NCBI GenBank assembly: GCA_037953745.1
Contig: JBAKBP010003229.1
Coordinates: 1-64,000, forward strand
Length of the DNA stretch: 64,000 bases
Reading direction: 5' to 3'
DNA from: Lithodes maja
Lineage: Eukaryota > Arthropoda > Malacostraca > Decapoda > Lithodidae
Part shown: one piece after another, positions 42,333-54,286 of the stretch
Layout of the letters: each line of letters starts with the position of its first letter
How positions within the stretch are numbered: position 1 is the first letter of the stretch
Position numbers and translations under genes: made by a program
Notes under the pieces: generated by a model
Seen by the model: only the letters and a program-made list of their open reading frames with translations
Database searches by the model: none
What the model was told of the DNA's origin: nothing

Positions 42333-44151
42333 TGTGACGCACCCAGTGCGTGGCAACGCAACCTGATTGTACTCCTTGGTACTCCACTGTACCGCCACTG
42401 TGCGGTACCTCTGTACCGCTGTACCGTGCTGGCTGCCTATATTGAGTGTGACAACGTATAACTATGTTCTTTGTATCTCTGCAAAGGTCTCGTCATGTGC
42501 TAACCAGTGGTGGGTTTTGTTTTAAGCCATGTCGAGACCTTCCATTTAATATGTAGTATCAATAGAGAAGTTGATAGATGAGACAATGGGAGTTCAGAGA
42601 GAGAGAGTGAGTTGGGCTTCAGAGCGAGAGGGTAGCAATGCGCCACGCTGCCGGGGGGGTGGTTGCCAGACGTATGGACCGGTTGGCAGCCTTGCGCTTA
42701 TAGCTGGGTGCGACAGGGTTGGTAGTCCATTGCCGCCTGCCTATGCTGCCTGGGCTGCCCATGTTGTCGTACTGCACATTGCCTGGAGGCTCGCTGTGTG
42801 TTCCATGATCAGGTTGCCTAGAACCTTTGAGATTCTAACATCCCTTGCTCTCTCTCCCAACTTCTCACGGTTGCACTCTTTCTCTCTGACGACATTACTC
42901 TCATTTCATTCTTCTCTCTATTTAAATGCATAACCTTCCCTTGAGGTCCTAAAGGAGTTTCAGCACTCACCTCTCGTATTACTCTTAGGACAAGCATATA
43001 TTTACATGTATTAGATTTAAGGGGTTAATGTGAACAGCGATCTTCTTGATGAGGATAGTTGGTGAACGTTCTACATGTTCACGAGTTATATGCCCAGCTC
43101 ATCATCCAATTTGTGACTAGACTAGTGCCATGTGTAAGAGCCCGACCATGCCCGGGAGTTGTCTGTAGAGGGGCGAGGACTTAGCCTTGATTTGCCTACC
43201 GAGCCAGGAGCGAGTGCAGTACCAGAGACTACAGCTCGCTCGTAGTGCCGGTATAGTAGAGTAACGTAATTTATCTGTCCTTGTGTTCTCTGCAGTCTTT
43301 TCCTGGGTTCTCGCTTTCGGTGCTGGGACTCGTTGTTCCTGTGACTTGGCCTGCTAGCTAGAACACATGGGGATGATGAGTGGGTTATATCTTTATTTTA
43401 CTATGCATTGCAGCTCTCTTTAAGTTTATGTATGTAACACTTTACAATACACATTACTCACACACAAGACAACACTATTAATACTTTCATGTATCAATTA
43501 ACTGCACTGTCGTTTTGCTGCTGTGTCCGGAGTTCTGTTGCGTAGGGCGCATACGGACTCAGAGGGGAGACAGAGTGAGAGAAGCGAAGTAGCCTATGCG
43601 GTAGTAGGCTACCGGCGCAGTACTGTTGCCTGCAACCTTTTAGTTATTCCAAGTATAGATTCATTATTATAATAAGTGACTACTATTTATGTTCCTTCCA
43701 TGTGTATTATTAGGTATCTACTGGATCATGAACATCTTGTATGCTACATGCTAGTGCATGTTAGTAGGGGACAGTTATTCTAGTGCACGCGCTTTCAAGT
43801 AGGCGTGTACATTTGTCATTTAGCATTTCACTGTCATACCTTTAGCCTGCTTCTATTCTACATTATTAGAGGCTTAATATTAACGTAGTTTCTTGAGTAT
43901 TGCATTTCTTTAGTAATAACGTAACCTATAAATGTCTGAGGGAGTTTAGCCTCATAGCCTACCCCTGTTGTACACTTTCGCCGAGTTAAGGTACCTCGTT
44001 ACCATAGACGATAACTCTGTAGGGCGTTGGTGCTTTTGTTGTCTGGAGCATATAGTATTTGGGACTGGAATCGAGCGTGTCGTTGTCACATAAGCCATTT
44101 CTGTCCTACGATCAAGAATCCCGAATATGTATTGCCGATCCAGCCGTAACA
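42333..44151 (+). repeat. 3' LTR
   Basis: 1819 bp, same length and landmarks as the 5' LTR. CGGC follows at 44152-44155. Confidence 0.95.
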
Positions 44152-44155
44152 CGGC

Positions 44156-45121
44156 CGAGATGGTCCGGTGCCAAAAAAACGAGAGGAGCGTCTAGGAAAA
44201 CCAAAAAAGGCCCGCAAACAAGCGTCAACTCCTTATGAACTCCAAGCGACGATGACCATCAAGCTGAGCAGTGCCTTCCTTGATAATATCCTGACTCAAC
44301 CGGTCAAGGGAGAGGCAAGGAAGACACACCAGGGGAGAGGAGGCACATCCCCCAGGAACCACCCAACCCACAGAGATAGAGCAAAGCCCATGAGGAGAAG
44401 TGGCAGGTTGGGTGGTTTGGCACAAACAGGGGCCCCCGTGGGGTACCCCAGGATTGGGCAAAAGGCTATGAAAGGATGGAGGTGAAAACAGGAAGGGAAC
44501 ACAAAAACCAATAAATGAAACTGGCGAGAAAAAGGGTGGCCTAGCCGTGAGTAGAGAATGTGTCAGGGGCGAAAAACCCTGTGGTGTGAGGGAGAGGCCC
44601 CCGTGGGGTACCCCTGGATATCACGAACCACCAAGCGCCCAGGCCCTTGAGACACAGTGAAGGCTCGAAAGGGGGGACTCGGGAATAACGCTATGTATGC
44701 GGCCGACACAAACCCTACAAACAGCACCGCCACCACGAAATCTCATATTGTGAACCAACTGTACACCTAGGCTATGAAAAAAATGAGAACTCATAGGGGC
44801 ATAGCAATTCCTGAATGAGAAAACGAGCTAGGCTAAATGAAGCTAAAAGCTAAACCATGCCCAGACTAACAGGAAAAAAGAATATGAAAAGAGAAAGAAT
44901 GAAAAACATATACGAGGAACGCCAGGCGCCCCCGTACCTTCGGTAAGCTATTTCCACACGCGTCTCCATTATACACACTTAGGAGCCCATTTACGTGTGC
45001 CCTAGATCACGTAACATCTGTCTAACAAAAAAGAAGGCCAGAAAAGCCGAAACTAACCTAAACAGGGTGAATTAAAGGAGCACAACAAAAGCGACTTCAT
45101 TCAATGGAGCACGTGAAAAAA
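44156..45121 (-). other. DIRS-B leader, 5' part
   Basis: Resumption of DIRS-B after the LTR element. Non-coding leader between the terminal repeat and gag with no recognisable protein. CCCCYGTGGGGTACCCC occurs twice (about 44431-44447 and 44590-44608). Confidence 0.6.
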
Positions 45122-45416
45122 TGATAACAAGAGAGGGTCGCTCATGCGCACGTTCGACAGGGATCTGCACATGACGGAACACGGGATGGGCCTTAAGCGG
45201 TAACTAAGGTAAACCCCTTTTTCTTCTCTTCTATGCTTTTTTCACCTTCGGTGGTAGTTTTGGTTAATGTACAACGTCTCCTAGAGCAAGATAAGGAGTA
45301 GACTCTAGACGTTTTCTTTTTAACCGCGGTTGGAATGACGACATAGCAGTCAAAATAGACAAGTCGTCATTGCAATTAGGTTAATAGCCTTGACGTTGGA
45401 TTTGCCAAGACTACTA
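45122..45416. repeat. DIRS-B terminal repeat, 5' side
   Basis: Inverted partner of 27615-27910. The outer edge ends in AAGACTACTAACAA at 45407-45420. Confidence 0.92.
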
Positions 45417-45693
45417 ACAAATATATTATTTGTGCAAGGCCTATCAAATAGTTTGCTATAGGCCTAGGCCTAGTCCGTACAGTATACTGTAGGTTGGGCA
45501 GAAATTGTAAACTCCAACCTCTCTGTAACGCCCTCGAAAATATCCCGCAACCCCAATAATGTACTACCCGAGTTGATGTCAGGTAAAGTGTAAAATAGTC
45601 GTTGATGGGAAGTCCAATAAACTCATCACGTGAAACACCACGAGACTATCACCTGGTTCTTACAAATCGGACTAAGGTTACTGTACTTTTGTA

Positions 45694-45960
45694 CGTCCGT
45701 GGTAGTACAGTGGGTTAGCGCGCGGGCCTGGTTGACCTATGGAGGATATGGTTACTAACCAGGGTTCGAACCCCACCCAAGGCATCTCAAAACCTGTGGG
45801 TTTTTAGGAGGGTTAAACTCCCTTCAGAGGTTCGAGCCCCACGCCAGGCACCAGGAAAGGTTGACCCTAAGTGTGCCTGGGGAGTTTTCAGGAGACCATG
45901 AATTCCCTTCACACCCGGCATTTCACTCTCATAACTCAAAAAGGACTACAGTAATCGAGC
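45694..45960 (+). mobile_element. SINE-like sequence with tRNA-like head
   Basis: TCCGTGGTAGTACAGTGGG and GGTTCGAACCCC (B box) are spaced as in a tRNA gene with a long insert. They are followed by a body with another GGTTCGAGCCCC and G/C-rich words typical of SINE bodies. No A-tail or TSD was found. It is not a functional tRNA. The rest of 45421-46230 shows no gene. Confidence 0.5.
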
Positions 45961-46309
45961 TAATATTTCTACCAACTAGGCAGACGTGGCTAGGGAATAT
46001 GTGTATAAATTGACGACTCATTTGCTTAAGCCCTTTTCGAGTTACAGAGGTTAGAGGTTACGATCTCTGCCCAACCTAGAATGAACGGACTATAGTGTTT
46101 GTATATCTTGGTAACGTTCACAATATAGTACAAAATTATCCAGTGTTATGACAATACCCCGGCATCAATAACACGATTTGGGAACTAGAAGGATGTTCTT
46201 TACACACAGAACAAGTTTTTTTCCAGATCGGCCTGGATGATTCTGCCCAAGGTTAAGAGATACAACAGGTTGGAGCATGGGGTCACTCCAACTCGTACCC
46301 GCTCGCGCA

Positions 46310-46317
46310 TGACGTCA
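46310..46317. promoter_or_regulatory. CRE palindrome TGACGTCA upstream of THAP exon
   Basis: A perfect 8-bp CREB/ATF site 163 bp before the ATG at 46480, in a locally CpG-containing stretch (GCTCGCGCATGACGTCA). Its function is inference. Confidence 0.5.
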
Positions 46318-46479
46318 CAAGGTAGGAAGGGTCAGAGGTCACTCGACTGTATACACTTCATTCTCAAAGGAGCAGCCGAGCCAGCACTATCCTCCGTTTT
46401 CTTTGACTTCATACCGTGATGCTATAACTACTGTATAATGCCGTGTGAAAGTGTAGCTCTTCTATTTTAACTAAACAAA

Positions 46480-46921
46480 ATGCCTATATATTGTCAAGTT
46501 GCTGGATGCAAGTCGATATTTATCAAAGGAAGTAACATAGCATTCCATAAATTTCCCAAAGATGAAACACTGCGGTCAAAATGGAGTAATCTAAGTGGGA
46601 AAAAAGGCTGTATTATTTCACCAACAGCAAGGATCTGCACTAAACATTTTGAATCCTCAGCTTTCGAAAGACACTTGAAATACGAACTGCTTGGACTACC
46701 AGTACCTTACAGCCAAATAAGATTCAAACCTGGAGCATTACCAACTCTGCATTTGCCTGCCCAGGCTGCCTCTGAAAGCGAGTCCAAGAGAGGCCGAAAG
46801 CGAGTTCGAGATGACGACGACACCAAAGTGACTGAGCAACAAACAAACCGTGATGCAAGAGACCAAAATAATCTACAAGATGATGCAACCGTGAACACCG
46901 ACGCATCATTGAAAGAAATAG
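46480..46921 (+). CDS. THAP-domain protein, first exon
   Basis: The ATG at 46480 opens a THAP zinc finger, a sequence-specific DNA-binding module. Ligands C5 and C10, then C53 and H56, give the C2CH pattern; conserved W35 (RSKWSNL), the KHF after C-x2-H, and the terminal PGALPTL (AVPTIF position) are all present. Residues 95-147 are charged with an RGRKRVRDDDD nuclear-localisation-like stretch. The frame then meets ATAG|GTGAGT at 46921/46922, a consensus splice donor, giving a phase-1 exon end. Downstream codons are (TA)n and clearly intronic. The next exon was not found in the window. It could be a host transcription factor or exon 1 of a P-element-type transposase. Confidence 0.85.
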
Positions 46922-46924
46922 GTG

Positions 46925-46927
<3 letters not shown>
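46922..46927 (+). promoter_or_regulatory. 5' splice donor GTGAGT of the THAP exon
   Basis: GTGAGT follows an AG-ending exon and precedes an (AT)n tract. Confidence 0.75.
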
Positions 46928-46961
<34 letters not shown>

Positions 46962-46967
46962 ACATAA

Positions 46968-47978
46968 GAAATGGGAGTCTGCAGAGAGCAGATTGGGTCA
47001 CATAAGGCAGATGCCTTTCATACCAAACCTATCTCGTCCTATATGTGCTTATCTAATTTTATCTTGAAGCCCACACTGTCCTTACATCTAGAATTATTTG
47101 TATGTATGTGTGTATACCGCTATATAAAAGGTTCAGATTATGCTGTTCAAATTTGATGTCCTCATTACAGAATGGACATAGTTTATTTGGAGTCAGTAGG
47201 CTACAACGAAGAATGACCAAAATTATCCATAATATTATTATATCTTCCATAAATAGAAAGGTTGAATAAATTAGGCTTGCACTCGTTACAGAGGCCCATC
47301 TCGTTCACATGCCTATCTAATTTGATCTTAAAGCTCTCTATCATTCTTGATCTCACTATAGCACTTGGTAACCTATTCCACATATCTACAACTCTGTTAC
47401 CAAACTAATATTTGCCTATATCTTTTCTGAAAACGAAATGTATCTAATTTGAAAACATTTGTTGGAGTTCTTTCGCTATCACTGAGTTTTAGTACATTGT
47501 TCATGTCCCCTCTATTAATCCGACTACGTGACTAACCCTCTTGAACACCTCTATCAAATCCCCTCTAACTATGCGTCTTTTTAACCAATGAACATAAGAA
47601 CATAAGAAAATGGGAGTCTGCAAAACGCCGATTGGCCGACACAAGGCAGATCCCTGTCACACCCAACCCCAATTACCTAAGAACATAAGATCACGGGAAA
47701 CTGCATATGGCCATGCGGCCCACATGAGGCAGCTCCCATTCACACCCAGCCCATATCACCCATATGGGAGCCTAATTAAGCCTAATGTAAGCCTAATTTC
47801 TTCAACCTTGCTTCATCTGGAAGATTTCTAATACTATGGATTATTTTTGTCATTCTACGTTGTACTCTCTCCAAGGAATCATTCTGTAATTAAAATTTAA
47901 CAGCATATATAAGAAAAGAACATAAGAAAATTTGAGTCTGCAGAGAGCCGAATGACCCACACAGACCCACACAAGGCC

Positions 47979-47990
<12 letters not shown>
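46968..47990. repeat. LINE 3'-region fragments and GAACATAAGAA repeats
   Basis: GAACATAAGA-type units start at about 46968, 47590, 47681 and 47920. Minus-strand 47600-47280 encodes the conserved RT tail RRIVRGDLIEVFKRV, then FGNRVVDMWNRLPSAIV...FKIKLDRHV after shifts. Minus-strand 47880-47800 encodes LERVQRRMTKIIHSIRNLPDEARLKKLGL. Plus-strand 47205-47275 encodes a similar LQRRMTKIIHNI segment, so one fragment is inverted. All are dead, CR1/Jockey-like, and lie in the presumed THAP intron. Confidence 0.65.
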
Positions 47991-48013
<23 letters not shown>

Positions 48014-48151
48014 TTTTGGCAGGGGGGTGATAAAAAGTAGTTATACTATACCTGTGACTAGATATTGTAGTTATACATATTACATTTATATCAAAGAAGA
48101 AAAGAAGGGATGCTTATGACACCCAAAAAGGAATTCTTTGAACAGCTTTAT

Positions 48152-49374
48152 TTAACCTCTGAAGTGTGCATGGGGGTAATTAGACACCTCTCCCTGTGCG
48201 CATGTATTTGAGGTGTTTCCGTCACTAAAATATTCATTGTACCATTAATAGCATTAATACTTATCCATATGCGCCTATTATGGGTTGATTATAAAGGTAT
48301 TAACCTGAAACAACAATAAAACGAGTGAAAACAGCGTTTGGATGGTCAAAATCGGAGATATAGCCCGCGAGTTGTATAATGTATGGGTGAGGCAAGCTGC
48401 TTTCCCGCCAATTTCCCCCAAGGCCACTGAGACACAGTCGATCGATACTCTCTCTCTCTTGCATTCGCTTGCTATCAGTGATGACCATACCCTGCAACCG
48501 GATTTCTAATGTTAGCACACAAATATACCTCAGAATAAGGGAATAACAGGGAAAATAGGTGATAACTGAAGGAGAGGAGGAAAGTGGGGAAGGAGGGGAG
48601 GTAGAGGACTGAGATTTTGCATGGCCCAGGGGCCAAAAAAAAAATAAAAACAAAAAATTTGATGTCAATTTTTTTTTTTTTCTCTGACTCTTAACCTAAG
48701 AAGTGCGCATGGGGATAATTGAAAACGTCCCCCTGTGCTGACGTATTTGAGGTGTTTCCGTCACTAAAATATTCATTGTACCATTAATAGCATTAATAAT
48801 TATCCATATGCGCCTATTATGGGTTGATTATAAAGGTATATTAACCTGAAACAACAATAAAACGAGTGAAAACAGCGTTTGGATGGTCAAAATCGGAGAT
48901 ATAGCCCGCGAGTTGTATAATGTATGGGTGAGGCAAACTGCTTTCCCGCCAATTTCCCCCAAGGCCACTGAGACACAGTCGATCGATACTCTTTCTCTCT
49001 CTTGCACTCGCTTGCCATCAGTGATGACAACACCCTGCTTGCAACTCGCTAATGTTAGCACGAAAATATACCTCAGAATAAGGGAATAATAGGGAAAATA
49101 GGTGATAACTGAAGGAGAGGAGGAAAGTGGGGAAGGAGGGGAGGTAGAGGACTGAGATTCAGGGACCAAAAAAAAAAAAATAAATAAATAAAAAAAAAAA
49201 AAAAAAAAAAAAATTCGATGTCAAAAGTTGATTTTTTATTTTACTTACTCTCAAGAGTCTTCCCGCAGTCCGCCGGGGGAACTCTTAAGAGTCTCCCCGC
49301 AGTTTCCGGGTTAAGAGTCTCCCCGCAGTCCGCCGGGGGAACTTTTAAGAGTCTCCCCGCAGTTCCCGGGTTAA
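48152..49374 (+). mobile_element. TTAA-flanked MITE copy B, split by copy C
   Basis: It starts with TTAA at 48152-48155 (CCTCTGAAGTGTGCATGGGG). It is interrupted at an internal TTAA by copy C (48691-49314) and resumes at 49311 with GAGTCTCCCCGCAGTCCG, ending in TTCCCGGG plus TTAA at 49371-49374. Confidence 0.88.
48691..49314 (+). mobile_element. TTAA-flanked MITE copy C, nested in copy B
   Basis: TTAA 48691-48694 and 49311-49314 flank a complete copy. The target was the CTCTTAAGAG palindrome of copy B. Confidence 0.9.
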
Positions 49375-50290
49375 TGGAAAAAAAATGTGTGTGTTTTCAT
49401 GGGAAAACAGAGTTCAAAGCTGGCAAAAACTCAGTAAAAATCATTGTGCAAAGAAATTGTTGGTATGGTGACTTTACCATGGGAAGTAATTCGTTTTTTT
49501 GTAAGATGCCGAATGTTTTTTAGAATACGGATTTTAAACAGAAATATGAATGCTAATGATCCTAGAAAAACTAAATCTAAAATGTCTAAACTAATAAAAT
49601 CAGTGTGAAATCCTCGAGTTTATGTAATCCTTATCCCTCTTTGTGCAAGCTAATTATATTATAAGAATAAGAAATTAGAACAATAACCAAGCAAAATGAA
49701 GATACTGGGTATAAACTGTTATGCCCTGTTTTTCTACAGGTTTAACTTGGGTAATGTGAGTTCTAATTGACTGGGTATATAAGGCTGCATGCACAATACA
49801 AGATATGAGGAATAGAGAACACAAAGAAACACATGGTAGCAAGTTATACGATCACGTTTATTTATATACCACTGCAGAATACTCGTGCAAGACAATATAA
49901 TAGAATCGAACAACACTAGCATAAGTGGATCTGGATGGAGCCTAGTCTCCCACTTCCAACGTTCAGGTATTAATCTTCTGATCACTGGCTTTAATTCAAC
50001 AGGTTTATATACCGAAGACCATCAATGTTACTCATAGAATCATATTCACTGTTAGATTTATTACTGGTAGCTCTGGTGCACAAGTAGTAGTTCACAGACT
50101 AGATTAGACATGTGTATTTTAGAGCACGGGAATTCTAGTAACCTCAGGGGGTACTGATCTAAGTTTGATATTCTTGTCTCAGAAATACATAGAACGCAAA
50201 TCAGTGGGCGAACCTTCAGATATCACTAGGGTTTCCTTCTAGGTAATAATATCTGGGCATATGGTTGATTACGAGAGTTAGTATCGCCTG
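49375..50290. other. No gene recognised
   Basis: AT-rich DNA between MITE copies; short frames only. Confidence 0.5.
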
Positions 50291-50918
50291 TTAACCCGGG
50301 AACTGCGGGGAGACTCTTAAGAGTTCCCCCAGCGGACTGCGGGGAGACTCTTATGAGTGAGTGAAAAAAAAATCAACTTTTGACATCGAAAAAAAAAAAA
50401 AAATTATTTTTGTATTTTTTTATTTTTTTTTGGCCCCTGGGCCATGCAAAATCTCAGTCCTCTACCTCCCCTCCTTCCCCACTTTCCTCCTCTCCTTCAG
50501 TTATCACCTATTTTCCCTGTTATTCCCTTATTCTGAGGTATATTTTCGTGCTAACATTAGCGAGTTGCAAGCAGGGTGTTGTCATCACTGATGGCAAGCG
50601 AGTGCAAGAGAGAGAGAGAGAGTATCGATCGACTGTGTCTCAGTGGCCTTGGGGGAAATTGGCGGGAAAGTAGCTTGCCTCACCCATACATTATACAACT
50701 CGCGGGCTATATCTCCGATTTTGACCATCCAAACGCTGTTTTCACTCGTTTTATTGTTGTTTCAGGTTAATACCTTTATAATCAACCCATAATAGGCGCA
50801 TATGGATAAGTATTAATGCTATTAATGGCACAATGAATATTTTAGTGACGGAAACACCTCAAATACGTCAGCACAGGGGGACGTTTCCAATTACCCCCAT
50901 GCGCACTTCAGAGGTTAA
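50291..50918 (-). mobile_element. TTAA-flanked MITE copy D
   Basis: Minus orientation, TTAA at 50291-50294 and 50915-50918. The ends CCCGGGAACTGCGGGGAGAC and the complement of the CCTCTGAAGTGCGCATGGGG start are intact. An A/T homopolymer near 50390-50430 varies between copies. Confidence 0.9.
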
Positions 50919-51926
50919 ATAATGAACACTGATACGCTTAGCACTTCCTAATTGAATGGTTATATGAATTATACTGGGGCAAAAAGATAGCCACTTCGTA
51001 GAAATATTAATTAGTGAATCTCTAAACAGCACTGTAACATGTAGGCCTAGTACTGATAAAGGGAATCTTGGGTAGTATCTGATGGGTCTGGTCCTGGTTA
51101 TCTTGCGTCCATGATGTTGGGGGCTAACGACTGGTTCCGCGGCCGTCCAGGGGGTCCATATGTGTGAAGTTCTCAAATACGTGGGCAGGTCCTTCTATCC
51201 AAATCTGCCACGGAGTCTGCCGGCTCTGGGATCTCAACTCCGGAACAACACAAGGGCAGAGCTAGAAGTTAACTGCAGGGTAGTGACCACTGGTTGGTGT
51301 CTAGCTTTCAACTGATTTGACTGGGGGCGGGAGCTAGATTTATAGGCTCGGTTCTGGACCCTGTAGATAGTAGGGATCTCGAGTCTTATGGACTTATTTG
51401 AGCTCTCAATAGATATGGGGACTAGGTAAGATGGTATTTACTGTTGTGGCACATGGCTATAGGAAGCCTTTATATTTTCATATAACTGAGCCTTAGTAAG
51501 AGGTACTATTTTTGCTATACTGGAAGTATTTAGGGGAGAGAGACTGGATCTACTTTGCGAGGAGGATGGGGACAGCTGTGATAGGAGCGTCTCTCTTAGA
51601 TTGTTCAATCTTCATTCTATGGTATAGCTGAGGTGTTAATTTAGTGATCAGAGCATGCAAGAAAGGTAAATGGTTTATTGTGAGTTAATAGAGGTTAGTA
51701 AAGGTGTTAGTCATGCATAGTTAGTTCATTGATAGGAAGAATTCCTGTGCTACCTGGCAATGACTCGGAAGTCAAAACGGGGGTCAGGTATACCTCCGCG
51801 GGTGGGCAAAAAGGGGGAGCTGGGCGTCCTCTCTTTGTGATAGTCGTCCGGCGGCTGTGGCTAGGGGCTTGCCATATCACCAGTGTTCGTAATAACCCTC
51901 TGTGTATGAGACAGATGTGGGTGTCC
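50919..51926. other. No gene recognised
   Basis: About 1 kb without a domain-bearing frame; possibly old LTR or UTR sequence, not supported. Confidence 0.45.
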
Positions 51927-52555
51927 TTAACCTAACAAGTGCGCATGGGGGTAATTGAAAACGTCCCCCTGTGCTGACGTATTTGAGGTGTTTCCGTCAC
52001 TAAAATATTCATTGTACCATTAATAGCATTAATAATTATCCATATGCGCCTATTATGGGTTGATTATAAAGGTATTAACCTGAAACAACAATAAAACGAG
52101 TGAAAACAGCGTTTGGATGGTCAAAATCGGAGATATAGCCCGCGAGTTGTATAATGTATGGGTGAGGCAAGCTACTTTCCCGCCAATTTCCCCCAAGGCC
52201 ACTGAGACACAGTCGATCGATACTCTCTCTCTCTCTCTTGCACTCGCTTGCCATCAGTGATGACAACACCCTGCTTGCAACTCGCTAATGTTAGCACGAA
52301 AATATACCTCAGAATAAGGGAATAATAGGGAAAATAGGTGATAACTGAAGGATAGGAGGAAAGTGGGGAAGGAGGGGAGGTAGAGGACTGAGATTTTGCA
52401 TGGCCCAGGGGCCAAAACAAAATAAAAAAATAAAAATATATTTTTTTTTTTTTTTTCGATGTCAAAAGTTGATTTTTTATTTTACTTACTCACAAGAGTC
52501 TTCCCGCAGTCCGCCGGGGGAACTCTTAAGAGTCTCCCGGCAGCTCCCGGGTTAA
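51927..52555 (+). mobile_element. TTAA-flanked MITE copy E
   Basis: TTAA at 51927-51930 and 52552-52555. Ends as in the other copies. Nearly identical in the middle to copies C and D. Confidence 0.9.
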
Positions 52556-54280
52556 TACCAAAACCGAAGGTGCCTTGGCTAGCTGGTTTTACTCGGCTGG
52601 TTGTTAATTGTAGGGTTTGCTGGATGTGGTGGAGACTGGGTTGCTAACTCTGCCACATTTATCTGGAAGTATGGCAATAGAAGTTAGTTACTGGCGAGGC
52701 GGCTAGCCTCGCACCGACGACCATTGGGTGCAGGGTTGTGAATGGGTTGTAAGAGAATAGATGGCATGCAAGGGGCTAGTAAAGTTCTAATGTTGTTCTG
52801 GCCTACTAAGTGAAGGTAGGCTGGATAGGAGTATATATATAAAAGGTTGGAGAGCGTTAGCAACGGACAATTCAAGGATCTTCAAGAGGTATGAGAGAGA
52901 GGCTAGGTCGGACAAGAGTAGAGAAGCGCGGGGTCTTATAATGAGAGGGGAGGAGTGCAGGGGGGCTATAGGGGAATTTGACCCTAAGGTCTCTGGGCGT
53001 GGGGGTGGCATTAGGCTGCAGTTGATATGGGAGTTTGAAAAGGCAGTAGAATACGTTAGCCAAATGCTACCGGGGAATGCAACTATGGGGTGGTATATGA
53101 GTCTGGAAAAGATAGAGTTATGTGATCAGTCTGAGGGGTTATGGATACTATTAGTTGGCCCTGGGAACTGCGTTTTCTATGAAATATATATATATATACC
53201 AACAACAGCGGCAGTTCGTAGGGGTACTTAGTTATTGTTTCGGGGTACTTATGACAGATACTGGTAACAAGGTTATCTTATACAATCTCTGGTTGGGGTA
53301 AGAGGTGTATGACACGAAGTAAATTGGCGTAGGTATGGACTGTGGATACGAAGGAGGCAAGGGGAAGACGTATGACAATTGTGGAAAAGTAAATGGAAAA
53401 AGGTGAACACAATGGCGGATAAAAATACTTAACCTAAGGATTGAATACATAGATTTATGGGGCGATGAGTCTTCAGAAGCTTAGTCTGGCAAGACAAGAT
53501 GTTAGGGAATGTTAATATTAATACTTAAACTAAGGATTGCATACATCGATGAACGACGACATTATAGTCGTCGTCCTAATAAGGTGATGAAACCTGGTTG
53601 ATCTGTACTTGGCACAATACGACACAAGGACAGTGCCGCTATGTCGTATCCATACTGGTGGCAGTTAATATTATAGAGACACTTAGTTACTAGAGGAACA
53701 ATGCAAGGGGGCGACTGAGCACGGGTTACATATATCTATACTCGTCATGGGAAATGATATACAAGGTCTAGGGACAGGCGTGGGTGTTTTAACTTCTAAG
53801 ATATATAACATCTACTTCTCGGATGTAAGAACATACATAGATATAATTATGGCTGTCTGATGTGTTGGCATTGGCTCAACGTCGGGACAGGGCATGGGTG
53901 TTTTTAATATGAATGTATATTCCTGTTCATCATCTTTGTAGTTAGAAGTGTAGGACACGAGGGGGTAGTGTACATGAGGTGTGGAAAAATGGTCAGTTTA
54001 GAAGGGGTATCTAGGTGCGGCCTGGAGCTGCTTAGCCCTGCGGGCTTGGGCCTGTCTGAATTGGCTGGCTCGGTCAGCTGGTCCTTTCGTTCTGTGGACC
54101 TTTCCTTTGGGTGTTTCTGTGTGGTGTTCGTTCGTGGCTTCTGTGGTGGGCTTCTCGTTCTGGGGCATTTTATAAACAAATACCGGTATTAATATTAATT
54201 AACATGTTTGACATCCCTGGTCTAGTGGCAGCACTTTGGCTGGCAGGCGAGCGTTTTTCTAGCTTTCTTTTTCTCGCCCT
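52556..54280. other. No gene recognised
   Basis: Mixed sequence with short frames. AATACTTAAMCTAAGGATTG-like words recur at about 53425 and 53521. A short (TA)n sits near 53181-53197. Confidence 0.45.
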
Positions 54281-54286
54281 ACCTTC

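Larger units (their letters stand above)
34891..44151 (+). mobile_element. Ty3/gypsy-type LTR retrotransposon with integrase before RT (Gmr1-like)
   Basis: Two 1819-bp LTRs (TG...CA) flank a 5.6-kb interior, with CGGC duplicated at 34887-34890 and 44152-44155. The coding order is gag, zinc knuckle, protease, integrase with GPY/F module, RT, RNase H. RT and integrase are of Ty3/gypsy type, but integrase comes first, as in the Gmr1 group. No env was seen. It lies inside DIRS-B on the opposite strand. The LTRs have equal length and no difference in the stretches I compared, so the insertion is recent. Confidence 0.93.
27564..45420 (-). mobile_element. DIRS-type retrotransposon DIRS-B, split by an LTR element and a SINE
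   Basis: Minus-strand order is terminal repeat (45122-45416), leader, gag (about 34512-32045), RT (31958-31116), RNase H/methyltransferase-like (30251-29463), tyrosine recombinase (29466-28381), internal complementary region (27966-28100) and terminal repeat (27615-27910). Removing the LTR retrotransposon (34891-44155) and SINE leaves about 8 kb. The genes are GC-rich and full of shifts and substitutions, so the copy is old. The two inserts are younger. Confidence 0.88.

Noticed and set aside
50380..50673. 97-codon Lys/Phe/Ser-rich frame recurring in every TTAA-flanked MITE copy
   Set aside because: Begins in an A-run that varies between copies and differs by frameshift among them; a translated repeat, not a gene.
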